From Galbula dea (taxonomy: Eukaryota > Chordata > Aves > Piciformes > Galbulidae): a DNA stretch of 64,000 bases. The translations under genes were made by a program, and so were the position numbers. Below the pieces are notes generated by a model. The model saw only the letters and a list, made by a program, of their open reading frames with translations, was not told where the DNA came from and did no database searches. Numbering within the stretch: position 1 is the stretch's first letter; every line of letters begins with the position of its first letter. This document shows, piece after piece, positions 35,988-49,900 of the stretch. The DNA is taken from the NCBI GenBank assembly GCA_013399015.1, contig VWZX01006822.1, positions 186,001-250,000 of the forward strand. The letters run 5' to 3'.

Positions 35988-37587
35988 CTGAAGAGGAAAT
36001 GAGGAAGGGAAAAAAAATATCTTTAGCAAAGTAGCAGTGAAAGTTAGTATAACCTCTAAAATCCAGTAAAAAAAACACACACCAAAACAAAGGAAAAGAA
36101 CCAAACCAAAACTATACAAACCACACCAGGACCTGAAGAGTTAAAAGTAGAAGGCCTATGAGACTTCTGGCATTTGTTTAATTCGTCAAGAGCTGGACTT
36201 CAACTCCTATCTCTGGCTCTGAATCCACTTTCCATTCCTCAAATTTCTCTTTCCAGTCCTCCTTTTTTTCAGTCAGCCCTCACCTTACCTTTTACAACTC
36301 TGTAACATTCCCAGAGTACAACTGCATGACCATTCAGAGATAACCTAAGATTATCCCAGAGCCACAAGAAAAGGAAATCTCACACTGTGTTTAAAGAAGT
36401 GAGGAGGAAACAACTGCAACTGCACAGTTGCACAATTGCTTTAGTCCTATTTGCTAATACAACTTTTTTGACAGAGCCAACTCCTAGCCAAAGGAGAAGT
36501 CAGTACCCTGAGTGGCTGCACATGCACAGTTTAACCTAACAGTAAAACTTCACCCACAGTTTGGCCCTAACTGCCACCCTGGTCATTCTCTGCCTTATCC
36601 ACAATACTACTGATCACTGCTCTCCTTTATTCAGGCCCATCCACTCTCAACTCTCAAGGTCATTCATCCTTCTTTTCTAGTTAGTTTGTCACTAACTACA
36701 TTAGTTTGAGATCTGTATATCCCTTTTGTTTAGTTTTCTCTTCAGTTCTCCCTGTTACTCAAGGAAGTTCTCCCAAAGCCCTTGTTTCATTACACCAGTG
36801 ACTGAAAAGGCTTTACCTACAACTTTTTTTACTTCCCTTGCTACAGCTCTCTGTCCTGAAAAGACAAGTGAACATGCTACTGCCAGCTTTCAATATTCAC
36901 TGTTTTGTTTTGTGGAAGGTAGATTTATCTTCTGTGAAGACCAGAAGGCAAAAGAAACACCTCTCCCTCCTTGAGCTTTCTCAAACTACAGATATGGCAA
37001 CATCTCACTATCTGTTACTTCTAGAACTAGAGTTATGTTTTTGCTCATATAATACCACAACGTGTTAACCACTACTAACTGTTCATGTATTTTTGATTGA
37101 GGACCTCTATTCATTTGAGAAGAGCAAGGAAGATTAAAGTGTAGCTGCTCAGAAAGAGGCAAGAATACTCAAATACAAAACGGATTATGAGCATTTGTTC
37201 TTATCCGCTTCATCTTAGACATCCTGCTGATGACCCTGCTCCTTTACTGTCCATGTTTTAACACCATTCTTACTATCCTATTATTTTCTAAGGCCCAACG
37301 TAAAACTCTGCACACACCCCCCCTACAGGCAAAACTATTCGAATCCTTAATCACCACATCTCTCGGCTAATGTTGCACCCTGTAGAACCCCACAAACAAC
37401 GCAAGGAAATCCTATATTAACACGGCTGAGTCACGACACGTAAGGGCCTCAGTAAACCATCACCGACCGAGCCTCGGCCACGAAGCCCCCGCTGCGCCTG
37501 CGCTACCAGGGGCGAGGCGGCTCCCCCCTCAACCAGACGGTAAGTGACAGCTGGACCGGACCCTACGTCTGAAAAGGGGTTTCTTAC
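35988..37587 (-). other. BLZF1: BLZF1 intron 1
   Basis: The 5' UTR intron. The donor on the minus strand is GCGCG|GTAAGAAA, giving an exon 1 lower edge at 37588. No nested gene or repeat was recognised; short open frames at 36726-37068 look like chance. Confidence 0.65.
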
Positions 37588-37850
37588 CGCGCAGCAGTAC
37601 CGGTCAATACAGACAGTCCTACCCAACCCACCTCGGCGCCTCAGGGAGGCCAGCCCCAGCCTCCCTCGAGCTCTGACCCTGTTACCACCAGGCCTCCCGC
37701 AACCGCCAGGCCTCAGCAGAGGCCACCCCACAGAAGACGCGACAAAACCCCTACGACAATACCTGACCGCACACTCCTCCCCCAATTTCCGCTTCCTGCG
37801 GCGGGCGGAGCCCTCCCGGGTGACGCCATCTCCTCTCACCCAATCGCTAG
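37588..37850 (-). other. BLZF1: BLZF1 noncoding first exon (upper edge approximate)
   Basis: CpG-rich sequence directly upstream (minus strand) of the good donor at 37587/37588. There is no in-frame start before the ATG of exon 2 that would make a BLZF1-like protein. The transcription start is not determinable; 37800-37850 is a guess based on the shared promoter. Confidence 0.5.
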
Positions 37851-37976
37851 GCCGCGCAAGGGTATTGAGGCTTCGGTTACTAAGCCGCGGCTTTGCGTGT
37901 TGTCAGGTCGCGCGCGCGCTGCAGCACGGTGAGGGGGCACGCGGGCTGAGGGCTGCCGCCATCGGCATGGTGAGCA
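37790..37976. promoter_or_regulatory. Bidirectional CpG-island promoter of BLZF1 and NME7
   Basis: The head-to-head genes have first exons separated by at most about 150-200 bp within a CpG island spanning about 37430-38290. A CCAAT box lies at 37840-37844, and several GC-box-like G/C runs flank it. No TATA box is seen. The two genes are head-to-head in human as well, so shared initiation is the simplest reading. Confidence 0.7.
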
Positions 37977-40900
37977 GGACCGGGACCGTCGGGAGCAAGG
38001 CTGCGGCGGGCGGGGTTCGCGCCGGCTCTCTTCTGCAGGGCGGCTTCCGAGGCGGGCGGCGGGACGAAGCTCAGCCCCGGGGCACGTGGAGCCGAGCTGC
38101 CGCAATAAGGGCTGTGGGGATAGCCTCAGGGCTCCCCTTAGGGGTTGTGCTCCCCGGTGTGTGGCGGTGCCAGCGGGACGGGAGGTGTCGCAGGTGTCCG
38201 CCGGCGGGCGCCAGTGGGGTTTGCCCAGGCCCTTCCTCTCTCTCTTCTCTGAGGGATCTTGCGAGCCACGGTGAGTCGGTAACTAAAATGCTATCTGGTC
38301 TCGTTGATACCCGATTGGAAAGCTGTTTGCGCGTCTGAGCCGCCCTGAGTTAGGAACAGGCTGCAAATGATGCCAGTGATTTGTTGTTCTGTCTTAGGTG
38401 GGTATAAAGATATTCCGCTTGTGTCTTTTACATGCAGAAGAACTTGAAGATTATAACTTTGCCTTTTCCTATTTTTATGTTATTTTACACTATACTATAC
38501 AAAGATCAGGGTTTACAGAGCCATAGAGCTGTCTACTCTATTATACGGATCTGAATCATGGGTCATTTACCACCACCACCTGCGTCTCCTAGAACGCTTC
38601 CATCAACGCTGTCTCCGCACAATCCTAAACATCCACTGGTCAGATTATGTGACAAATACATCTGTTCTAGAGCAAGCAGCAGTCGCAAGTATTGAGGCCA
38701 TGTTACAGAGAACACAGTTGCGATGGGCAGGGCACGTCTCAAGGATGGAGGACCACCGCCTCCCTAAGATCTTGCTTTATGGTGAACTTGCCACCGGCTG
38801 CTGCAAGAGAGGAGCCCCAAAGAGAAGATACAAGGACTCCCTGAAACAACATCTCAGCCTTGGCCATATCGATCATCATAACTGGTCTACTCTGGCCTCC
38901 AAGCGGGAGGCCTGGAGACACACCATCTATAACTCTGCGGATGCTTTTGAGAAAGCACGCAGGATCACCGTTGAGGAGAAAAGACAACACAGAAAGAATC
39001 GTGCCTTGCGGAACACACCATCTAAGGAGTCTTTCTGCTGTGCCTTTTGCAACCGCTCATGCCTATCTCGTATTGGCCTTTTTAGCCACCAAAGCGCTTG
39101 CAACAAACGTGGGTAGAGCCCTTCCCAAATCTTTGTTCGCAAAGCCTAGCCATGATGATGATGTTTGCCAACTATTGTGTGTTTCACTGCTGCAGATCAG
39201 AGCTAAATTCTTGATTCTTGTCTTAGACCTTCATAGTTTGCCATCTTTTTTTTTGTTTTCCCAACTATACCTCATTCCACTCTTACTCTCTTAAACTACA
39301 AATCACTATAACTTAGAGATTTGTTTTTCCCTATGTTTTTCTGTCTGGCTAATTTTTTCCTCATATTTGAATTTTTCTTGATCATAATTGTAGTACTTTG
39401 TGTCTGAATTTTCAGATCATGATTTTGAGTTCTGCCTCTGTTTACTGAACTGCTTGCAGTCTTTCCCACCTTAGTTATCAGCCCAGATTCTGAAAGTATG
39501 CTTTCTGAGTTTCATTGTCAGTGTAATAAGGAAAATAGGAAATAAAGGTAGGTGCATGGCAGATCATTGTGGAACCCCATTTGACTCCCTGTTTGCAAGA
39601 GAGGTGTTCCTGATTACTTCATGTAGTAGTCATAACTGCTCTTCAGTTTAGGCCATAATTAGCCTGTTCAGCTTGTCAGGCTCTCGGGTGGCTTAGATTA
39701 GAAGCCAAATCAAAGCCAAGTTTGTCCCACCTGTGATTTCTCCCTTGCTTACCGTTTCAGAGAAGTAATTTGTTCAACAGAGTCATGCTATCTGCTTTTG
39801 CTTTTCATATTGTTGTCTTGGCTTTGCAGTGGCTGACTGCTTAATAATTCATTCCATTACCTTCCCAAAGACTGCAGTTAGGTTGACTGTCTCTCTTGTC
39901 CTTCTCCACTGCCTCGGGACCTTTCTCTTTTGTTTTTTTTTCTAGCCTTTCAAGTGTTACAGGATCCTGTTTGTTTCTTTTATACTAACAAAGCCGACAG
40001 TCTTCCCACCCATGTACCGTTCCTCCTGCCCATTTCCTAAACTACAGCAAGAATGATTTGGTAGCTGAAAGACAGTGGGAAAATAGGTATTTTGGGAACA
40101 TGTGCTGCCTGGTTAGGCATGGGGACCCAGCATCCTGGGAAGGGGATAAGCTATATGATTGCTGAACACCACAACTTTACACACCTGAGCCATCTCAAAC
40201 AATTTCAAAACACCTTTTCTCAGGATCAGTGATTAAAAAAATGGGACTTCTTGATTCACAAGCTGGATTTTAGCTTCACAAGCCTAATTACATTCTAAAA
40301 GTAATGAATCTTCTCCTAGAAAGCTTGGTGAACCTTTAATACTGTGTTTCTGCCAGTCAGTTGTATAGGTTGCATTACTTTTATCATGTTCACTTACTCA
40401 GGAAGAAAAAAAGTTACTGGTCATATCATGGCCCCAGAAAGAAAAACGTAATAATTTTTGGTCTAATTAGTTTTGAGTGTATTTGTGTTAGACTCTGTAC
40501 TTCAGTCATAGGGGAGCAGCACAGTGGAAGTGGTTGTGTGTGTTGTAAAACTGGATGTATGACTGTGGTGGCAGCTAAGGTAAAGGGAGAAATGTTCTAA
40601 AATATCCTGCTGTTGGTTGTCTTTCTGTGACAGTGCTTTGGCTTTAAAGGTCTGCTAATCGTTGAAAACCAGTTTTTATTGTCATCAGTTGACAGTATTT
40701 CAGGTCAGCTCTGATGTGTTCTGGCATCTTGATTATACATGTGTGACACATGGCTGCTGTGGACTGTGAGCAGTGAATTCCCAAAGGGAATCTTGCTTAT
40801 CTCCATTTGAGATGTGCTGTCTCACTTGGCTGCTGGAATGCATTATTCTTTAATGGTGTTTTTCTTGTAATCACATGCAGAGACATTTTGGCCCATCATC

Positions 40901-43900
40901 TTAATGTTAGTTTCTTTTTGTTAATGCGGTTTGTGCACTCTGACACTTGAAAGTGGTCTGCATATAGAAATACAGCACTTGTTGTCAAACAGTGGCCTCT
41001 GCACACAAGCAGCATGTCACACAAAACCAGAGGGCCTTATTACACTTGTAGAGGCTATGCGTAGGTGCAGTTGGATGATTTCCTTTCCCTTCACTCTTTA
41101 AAATAATATTCTTACACCTGCACATCTGACAACTGCAGCTTACATTACAAAGAACTACAAACAGGATAGACAAGTATTATTTCTGTCTTGCCCATGAAGA
41201 AATCAAGGCACACAGAAGCCAGGTGTCTTGTCTAATATGATGCCATCTAGCTTTGAGTTTGTGGATGCAGAAGCACAAGATTAGTGGAATTTGAGTATCC
41301 AACTACCTTGGTTCTTTTCAGAAAGCTGTGGGGAAATATATATGAAGTAGACTCTACTGGGGTAGGTCACCAGAGCTTGCAGTCTTGTAATTTTGACCAC
41401 AATCTTGAATATATCTGGAAATGAGCAGTTCAGCTCACTTCAACAGAAAGTCTTACATCTTGTATGTGACATGTTTATTGTTGTTATTACCATCAGTTTG
41501 TTGGTAAAACCCCAGCTTAGAGAATATCAACATGAAAATCCTCAAATTAGACAAGGAAAAAAAATAGAGTAGTTTTAAAAAACACTTTGTTAGTGGAAAA
41601 GACTTATCTCAAAAGTGTTTGGGAAAATGGGTCTTAAAAAATAGGAAGCAAATCAGCCATTTCTAGAATTTGACAACAGTGGGTACTGGGTTCCTCATGA
41701 TCCAGCATCTCATGGTGGTGTTACTAAAAATTGTAACCAAGAAAACTCTCCAAACCAAGTGATAGTTTAGAAAGAAATTAGAAGGGAAGAAAATGGTTTA
41801 TTACAGTGCTGGATGTATGGGGGGGATATCTCCTTCCTAGCATGCATGCTGACAGACAAAGTTCATGATATGCTTAATACACATGCTTATATATTGCAAA
41901 AACTCATTTATATATGCATACTGAATTGAGAGGGGAAGTTTCTGGTGCTCTGTGGTGGTCATTTGAGGTATACACCCTCAGATCAATTTTCAACTCCTGC
42001 TTCTGGCCTTCAGTTAACATAAACATGTTCTGTGTGGTGTCCTTTTCTTTCGGCATATCACTGATTTATCTTTTGGTGTAAGATGTGTGCTTGGTGTGCA
42101 AACCCTAATAGCTTGGTTTTATCCTTACTTGTTAACAAAAGAATGCAGGAATAGTTATTTTAAACATTAATCAAGACTACATGAGTTTCTGGTATTACAG
42201 AAGAATGTAGGGAGGCTCACATAAATCAGGCTGGTTGAGTTTCTGGTATCAGTATGATCAACTTTTCAGCTTTATAAAGGCAATACAGCTGATGGGTTAG
42301 CTGTGGAATTGATCTTGGTTTACAGGAGTTTAGTTTGGGAACCAGTAATCTCAACCGTACTGGATTAGCTGGTGAAATGGGATAACTTTGGTGAGGAGTT
42401 TTGTTTTTTATTTTTGGTGAGCTCAATCAGAGCTGATCACATAAACAGACAAAACTGTTTCCTCCTGATAGACTTTCCTGAACAAATGCATGTTCATAAA
42501 ATAACTTTCAATAATTTTTGAATTATGGACATTTTGTTACAAAATAGTTGCCATGGAAAAAAAGGCAATTTTAACTCTTCCAGGAAGAGAAGCATGATCT
42601 CCCCAAAAGACACTTCCCTAAAGCTTGAGAAGACTTTTTTTTCTGTAATCTTAAAACAAGACTCTGTTTCACTGACTTTTTAAAGCTGCAAAGTGGACTG
42701 ACCCTTTCAGCTATAAGCTTGCATGACAGAACCAACCACAAAGACAAGTTTCTTTCTTAATCACCAACTGTCACTTGCAGCATTTCATCACTGGGAGACA
42801 GAAAACAATGTGTACAGTGTGAAGAAAAAATAAGCAATTTTTCCTCAGGTAGTGTTTGAATGCTTATTGCATGGTGAGTCTTCCTATAAGCATCAAAAGT
42901 ATGACATGTTTTCATCTTGTAGTGTTTCCAAATATTGCTATTTTACTTCTTGAGCAGATAGATTACATACAGTGCAGAAGATGTACCTGATAAAATAACA
43001 GGATCTTTGGCCCTCTGTCAGCCAAATGAAAACTGCTAAAAAAAAAAATGTAACTTTCCTTTGTTCCAGGAGCTCATTTGGGGTTTGATACTGCCATCTT
43101 TATGACATTGTGCTATATAAAATACAACCTTACAAATACAAAGTTGACAGGTTCAGAATCCATGAAACAAATTGCCTCCTACTCTAGCCAAGTCTTGGTT
43201 TTACCTTGCATAAATTACTGTCTCTCTAGAAGTAATTTTGGATGCATTGTTGGCTCTTCTGATTGAGTGGCTCTAATAGTTGACAGTATGATAAAGTTAT
43301 TTGGCATTAGCTAATGATAAATTCAATACTAATCTCCCTTTGTCACCCAGAATTCTTTCTGTATCCTTATGGTTGTTAAGTGCAGTTCTTAATAATTTTG
43401 ACACCCCTGTTCTAATTGTATGTTGGGATTTTTTTATATTGCTGGAAGCTGAAGAAATTCTGGAAATACTCAGTGAATCATTGCCAGAAATAAATAAAAC
43501 TTACAACCTTTCCTTTCAGTTGGCAATAAAATGTCATAGGATTTGATGACAGAGCCAGTTATTATTTGAGAATTGTTCCAGGCATATTTGATGTGGATAA
43601 AATTATATTTGAGTGTTGTATCAGAGTATACAGGATTATGTTCCCAGTATGAGAGAAACTCTGTGAGGTGGCCCTTGCAAGCTGTCCTGGAGTGGACAGC
43701 TCTGCTATTCCTTCAAAGCATGTGGCATTGGCATTTTTCGGAGGCTCAGTTTTGATGAAGGCCATGTCCCTGTGTGTCAGCAGTTTTCCTCTATGAAAGG
43801 ATTTTGCAACCCAGGCTGTGGTGGTCTCTGCTTTATAACTTATTTCTGCCTCCTCTCACAAGGTTACTAACTTTGAGGCATAGCGCACTAGGATGACAAA

Positions 43901-46900
43901 GCAAACAGAGACGACTTCTTACTGTTCATTTCAGAAGTTAATCCCTGAGGTTTCAATCGGGTGCTCAACCTGTCTTTGAGCACCAGAGGGTGCTCCTGGA
44001 TTTGCAAAGAAGTGGCTCTTGCCAGAGATGCCTTCCAGAGAGCCTGCTGCATGTTCTTTGTTTGCATGGGATTCTTCAATAATTTTACTTTAATTATTTT
44101 TTTTTTAATCACACTTTTTATGCAGAATATTCTAACACTTGGACAGAGACATCTACACATGGGAAGGGGAGACATGTGGGCATGTGTGCTTGAGGCTGTG
44201 TACCCATTTTTCTACATGAACACACACATCTAAGTATGATCCTTCACTAAATTTAGTATCCCTCCTAATTTTATCCGTTCTGTGTATTCTTTCTCTTACT
44301 GTAGTATCTAAGAGAAGGACTGTACTATGCTGTACGTTTTCTAATCACATAATAGCAATACTGTCCTCCCCTTGTCTCATGCTCTCTGTTATTGTACTCT
44401 CTGAAAACTGAACTGTGGCCTTTAAGTCTGAACATCCCCAGCTCACTGTGGAGGAGGAGGGGAAGTGTGGTCTGTATCCAGTCCTCGCAGTTATTGACAT
44501 TCTGGACGAGCAGAGGTTCCTGGTAGCAACTGCAGAGGCAGTGGGCTGGGCAGCAATGGCAGACATTTCTGACTTCTTCCACAGGTGTCTTGTTCCTGTG
44601 CTGCAAAGAAGGGTCTGCAGAAGCAGGAAATGAGGATGAACTAACGGAGTTGCCTCTGCCATGTTTTTGGCAAAACCAAGGGGGATTTATAATACCTAAA
44701 TAGTGTGGCTTTTTTACCTATTAGATCTTACTGTCCTCCCATGAGAGGAATGATGATGATTATTCCCATTTTACAAATGGATTGAGTGGGAAATAGAGCC
44801 TCCTTTTTTAAAAAGTGCTAAGTATCAAAAGCATAAAGGGGGCATCTCTGAAGGTGGAGCTATACAACTTGACCAAAAGTCTGTATGGGATTTCCTTTAA
44901 GTAAAATATAGGTTGGCTCTTATAATGGCATGTGTACCAATAGCTCAGTGTATATGTAGCCTTGTTTCCTTTTCTGGGATCACACATAGACAGTAACCTC
45001 ATAGTTCAAAGTCAGAGGCCCAGCCTTCAGCAGCTGACAATGGCAGTGTTAGTTCTGCCACTACTCTCTTAGGTATCTTTAAAGAAGACTTAATTGTGAG
45101 CTCAACCCTAGTTAGACATCAGAGAATCCAGGTGGGTATGAGCCTTTATTAATAAATGCCTAAGCTGAAGAGATGCTGTGGTCAAAACAGTCAGGGATGA
45201 GAAACATGAGTATAGAGAACCAGGCCTCGTTACTTCTCATGCTTGCAGAAGTACTTGTCATTCAAAAATGATAAGATGTTCTAAAGAAAGGCAGAGAGAA
45301 GTGGCTTGGAAGTTTAGTTGCTTAAGATTGTTGCCTATTGCAGTTAAACATACTTCTTGTTCAGTCAGACTGAGGGGCATACAGTGCCTGGAGACATGTT
45401 TGGTGAAAAAGCAAGTGCTTTGTACTGTGATAAAGACACCATCAGTTTGTTAACCATTCCTTTGCTCTCTGAGATGCATCTCACTGTAGCAGTCCAGGCA
45501 GAGATTGCGTAAGAGGAAGTTAAGCAGTCTGTTTTGTATAAACTAGAATTGTGTTACAGCTCTTAGAATACAAGTATCCCTTTTATTCACTAGTGCCCAG
45601 CTTGGCAAACCCTCCCAGAATAAGGATTTTGTTACAGCTGGAGAAAAAGACACACAAAAAGTTAAGAGATTGCACAGAAGTCCATGAAGAGCTTGATATG
45701 TCCCATTTGATGTCTTTTGACTTTCTATGTAACATTTTTGTAGAGATTCCACTTGTTTTAAATGTGTTTTATTTTCCATTTTCAGCTTTGTAGATTTATC
45801 TGCAGGAGGCTGTCAGATCTAAGATGTTCATAGATTAAAGAAAACCACTCCTAAACCCCGTGTCTGAGACCGGCTTTAAAGCTAATTGAAGTTACATTAT
45901 TTGTCTGGTGCTCTGAATTTACAAGCACTCAGTGCTATGTAGGCTGGGCATACTGCTGGGCCTGCAATTCCCTAGATAGATGCACCTAAAAGCATTCAGC
46001 TGAAAATAAAGCAAAGCTAGCCAGATGTTAGAATAGGAGAACAGGAATGCTGATAAGTGAACCACTTATAGCTATCAGAGTATTTCTGGGGTTCTTAAAG
46101 CAGGCGATACTGTGACGGTGCTTACATCTCTGGCCTGCTGGGGGAGTGTAAGGCTGAGTAGCTGCCTTTGAGGAAGGTGGAGACAGATCTCCCTGAAAAC
46201 CTTGAGTCTAGCTCTTCAGAGTATTTAGGAAGTTTCAGGGCAGTCTTTCCACAATTGTTTTTTTTTTGTGTATCAGGAGAAATACCTATTTGATGTGAGA
46301 TTAGTTCCTGTCTGCTGATCCATCCTGTTTCCAGTAATTTTAATGGAAACAGCTTGATTCTTAAGATCAGTTCTTGACTGCAGGTTTTCCCTGTGGCAGC
46401 ACAAAGTTTTACAAAGATACAGAATACAGGTAGCAAGATAGATCCTTTTGGCTGTTTTAGGTTTTACTGGGGTTTGTGCAGTCTTTTTGTTGCTTCATCA
46501 GGAGCTGATTCAGGTCCTTTGATTCTTTTTCGCTCTGTATGATTTCAGAGTCACTGAGTCACTGAGAAAATTGAAGGCGCAGCAGACACGAAGCTGCCCA
46601 CTTAAAACGTAGCAATATTCTTCATGACTCCTAAGCCTGTAAATATGTGGGCAGCAGGCTGTGAGCCTGGGTCAAATATGTCATACATGTTGAAGTTCCT
46701 GATAGTGTGGATAAGCCTCATGGAGATCAGATTACTAATACCATGTGAAGATGAAATTTATAGATACCTTAGGGCTTTTCTAATTTTAAGAAATACTTTG
46801 ATGCTGTTTCATGTGGCATTTTCTTGAGTAGCAAGCTAAAGGGGTTATGATACATTGCAGGCTGATAACTAGCTTAAGCACAGGGAGTTGTTTCCAGTCA

Positions 46901-49900
46901 ATTAAAGATTTTTAAATTGCAGAGATTACAGCTCAAAAGCGTGAAGTGATAAACTGACAGAAGAATACTAACTTCAGGCTTACAGGTGGGTCACAATTAT
47001 CTGTATAATGGAAAAAGGAAGTCATGCAAAAGGTAGAATCTTAGTAAAAATATGCTGCCCGTATAGTAGGGGAATAATCCAAACTGCCCTTCCTTTGGGC
47101 TGTGATAAGTCTCAGAGTATATATGACAAGCAGAGAAGCGATTCTGTAGCTCCTGATTCCTTGTGTTCTGCATTGTAAGAGAAACTCTAGGAAGAAATGT
47201 CTAGTCAAAACTAGAGGAAGAGGACAAATATTTACCCTAGAATAGGAAAATAGTGTAGCAGTCAGGAGGCCTTTTGAAGGTAGGAGAAGCAAATCCAGAT
47301 GTGTTCTGCATGGTTTAGACCAGAGGGATAAAATTGTTTCTCCACCTTCCATGCAAGTTCCTTAGTTCCTGAGCTGCTGTTCTACCACTCTGGTTTCTCA
47401 TGAAACCCTTTGGAAGAATTGCTTTTGTTTTACAGGAGAACAGAAGCCCTTTGGACCTTTCAAAGGTTTACAGGACAAGAGATCATTTCCTGTCCAGCTT
47501 GCTAAGTGTTCTGCTTTTTGGTTATAAGCTTCCTTGCATGCTGTGTTCCAGACAAACCATTACCCTCTGCAGTAGTGTTTTGGGGTTTTTTTTATCACAG
47601 TAGTTCCGTGAAGTGCTTGTTTGGTTTCTTCCTTCAAAATCTTACTCCTGCATTAAAGAGGTAAATAAAAGTCTCAGTCTAAGTTCTTATTTTAAAAGGT
47701 GCATTATGATTTTAATATGTAATTACTTTTAAAAACTTAAGATTTCAAATTGACTGGTGTTTTTGATGACTTGGAGTAGCAGTTTTACAGTGATACCTAG
47801 CAAAGGCTCATCAGAGTGTGTTCGTGTTACTCCATGTGATGATTGTATTCAGGATTGTCTTCTGTCTGTTTTAAGACTATTGGCATGAATCTGCAATAGT
47901 AAAATTGCAGTCCTGCTGTTCGATGTATTACTTGTGTGGCAGGGCCTTCAGTTTGCTTTTAATATCAAATTTCTTCACTTTGCATTGAGTGCCTCTGAAC
48001 CATTCTACCTGATCACAAATAGAATCAGTTTCCAATGATTTTTTTACAGTGTAAAATGTAAAAACATTTTTTTTACAGAAGCTCAGAAGTTTTCTTCTTT
48101 TCTTCTTATATTGATCTATACATTTAGAAATAGTTATTGGGATAATTTTGTGTCCATAAAGCAGAAGTTCTAGTTATGGCCTAGGACAAGCTTTATAGAC
48201 TTTTTGTTGTTTCAGAAAAGTGTTAGCTCTCCATAATTTCCAGATACAACATAATAATCTATTTAAGTTTTTCTGCTTATTGATTACTGGGCATTTGGGA
48301 GTTACCTCTGCAGTGTTTTTTGAGTGCATGTAGCATTTATTACCTTGCCTTTGCCTGCAGTGCCAAAAGAAGGTAATGCAGAAAGGTTATTTCTGCCATT
48401 CAGTTGAATAAAAAATGGTGGCCAGCAGAGCTTGCTGAATAACAAATATGAATAGTTCAAACAATGAATAAGGTCTTGTAAAATGAATTTTAGATGGATC
48501 TTAAAGCCAGGGTTGTGATAAAAGAAAAAAAGCAGGCCAGTTCCTCACCAGACAAGATACACAATGTAGTTTCTCACTGTAAACGTGAAGGTGCCGATGA
48601 CTGATACTGGTGACTAAGTGAAAAATCTAGTGGTGTTTTGTTTGCTTGTTCACATAAATACATTATTTCCCTGAGACAAGTAAGCATTTGGAAATTTTGG
48701 AAGTTTTCCGAAATGAAAATGAGTAGCTTCTCTGGCAAATGCTACATAGAAAATGTTTGCAAGTGATACTATGGTATGAAATAATCAGCAGTAACTGCAG
48801 TAATGCAATTTTATATGCTCTTATGAGGAAGCATTGATGAGGGACATTGCATGTTTTTTCATTTCATACATCACTAGTCAATTTCTGGAGGTGGTACCCT
48901 AGAAACAGGACTGGCTTTCTTTTTAGATAACCTGCTTCTCTACAACATCCATCCTTGACAAGATGATGGTTGAATGAATTGATCAAGTGTTTTGTTGTGT
49001 CTTCCAGCAGGATGACTTGTATGTATGATCAAGGTTGAAATCAGCCTTGATTATTGATCAGTCTTTGAAACAACTGAAATGCTGCTGTTTTCTAAAATCT
49101 GAAGGGCTAAAAAGGCTTCCATGGCTTCAACTTGAACTCCCAGTGGTATTGAAATGTTTTAGATATATAAGAAAAGTATAGATACATCTAAAGGGTGGAA
49201 GCCTTTGGCAAGATCATGCTTACCCTCAGGAGTAGTAATTGGATGTAGAGGAGGTATGGAAAGCTGGAGCTACCTCTACCCAGCTATCAAATAACTGATA
49301 TTGCAGTATCAATAGCTAACAAACATATAACAGTAAAAATTGTTAGAAGTGCCTATCCACATGCATTGAATCACCTTGGTGCTAACTTTCTTATGGAGGG
49401 TTGTCCTCTGAGGGATGAGGAGTTCAGAGAAGCTATGCGTGTAGCTGCATTTTTAAAATGATTCTGTCATGCTCCTCAGGGCCAGCAAGTGAGTTGTAAA
49501 TAAGATTGGGCTATTTATACTTCATGTAAATTTCAGGAAGTTAAGTAGTGACTCAAACTATATGTTGGCCTTAACTTGAACATCTCATCATTAACAGGAG
49601 TTCAGATGTGACTGTTTAGGAAGAAGAAAGTGTTTTCTTATAGGGTATGTAGAAAATGTGTTAAGATTCTATAATTTAGTTGTGAGCAAACACATTTTTC
49701 TTAACAAATGAAAGTAAATGAAATACTTTCACAAAATTAAGAAGTGTAAGAGTTTCTATAACACTCCATGTTTCATGACTGAAATCAGACTGAGTTTTGA
49801 GATTGCCTGGGAAACGCCATGGTGTTTGCATCGTACTTAAAAGTTGATAGCTGACAAATGAAAAGATTTCACCAGCTATGGTAAGCAGAAAATTATATGC

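Noticed and set aside
37544..38338. 264-codon open frame on the + strand across the BLZF1/NME7 promoter
   Set aside because: It lies in CpG-island DNA, where stops are rare. Its Arg/Pro/Gly/Ala-rich composition matches no family, and it runs through the real NME7 start and donor in another frame.
44325..44662. Overlapping frames on both strands in NME7 intron 1 (93 and 105 codons minus, 72 codons plus)
   Set aside because: Considered as a processed pseudogene, but no family was recognisable and no poly(A) or target-site duplication was evident.
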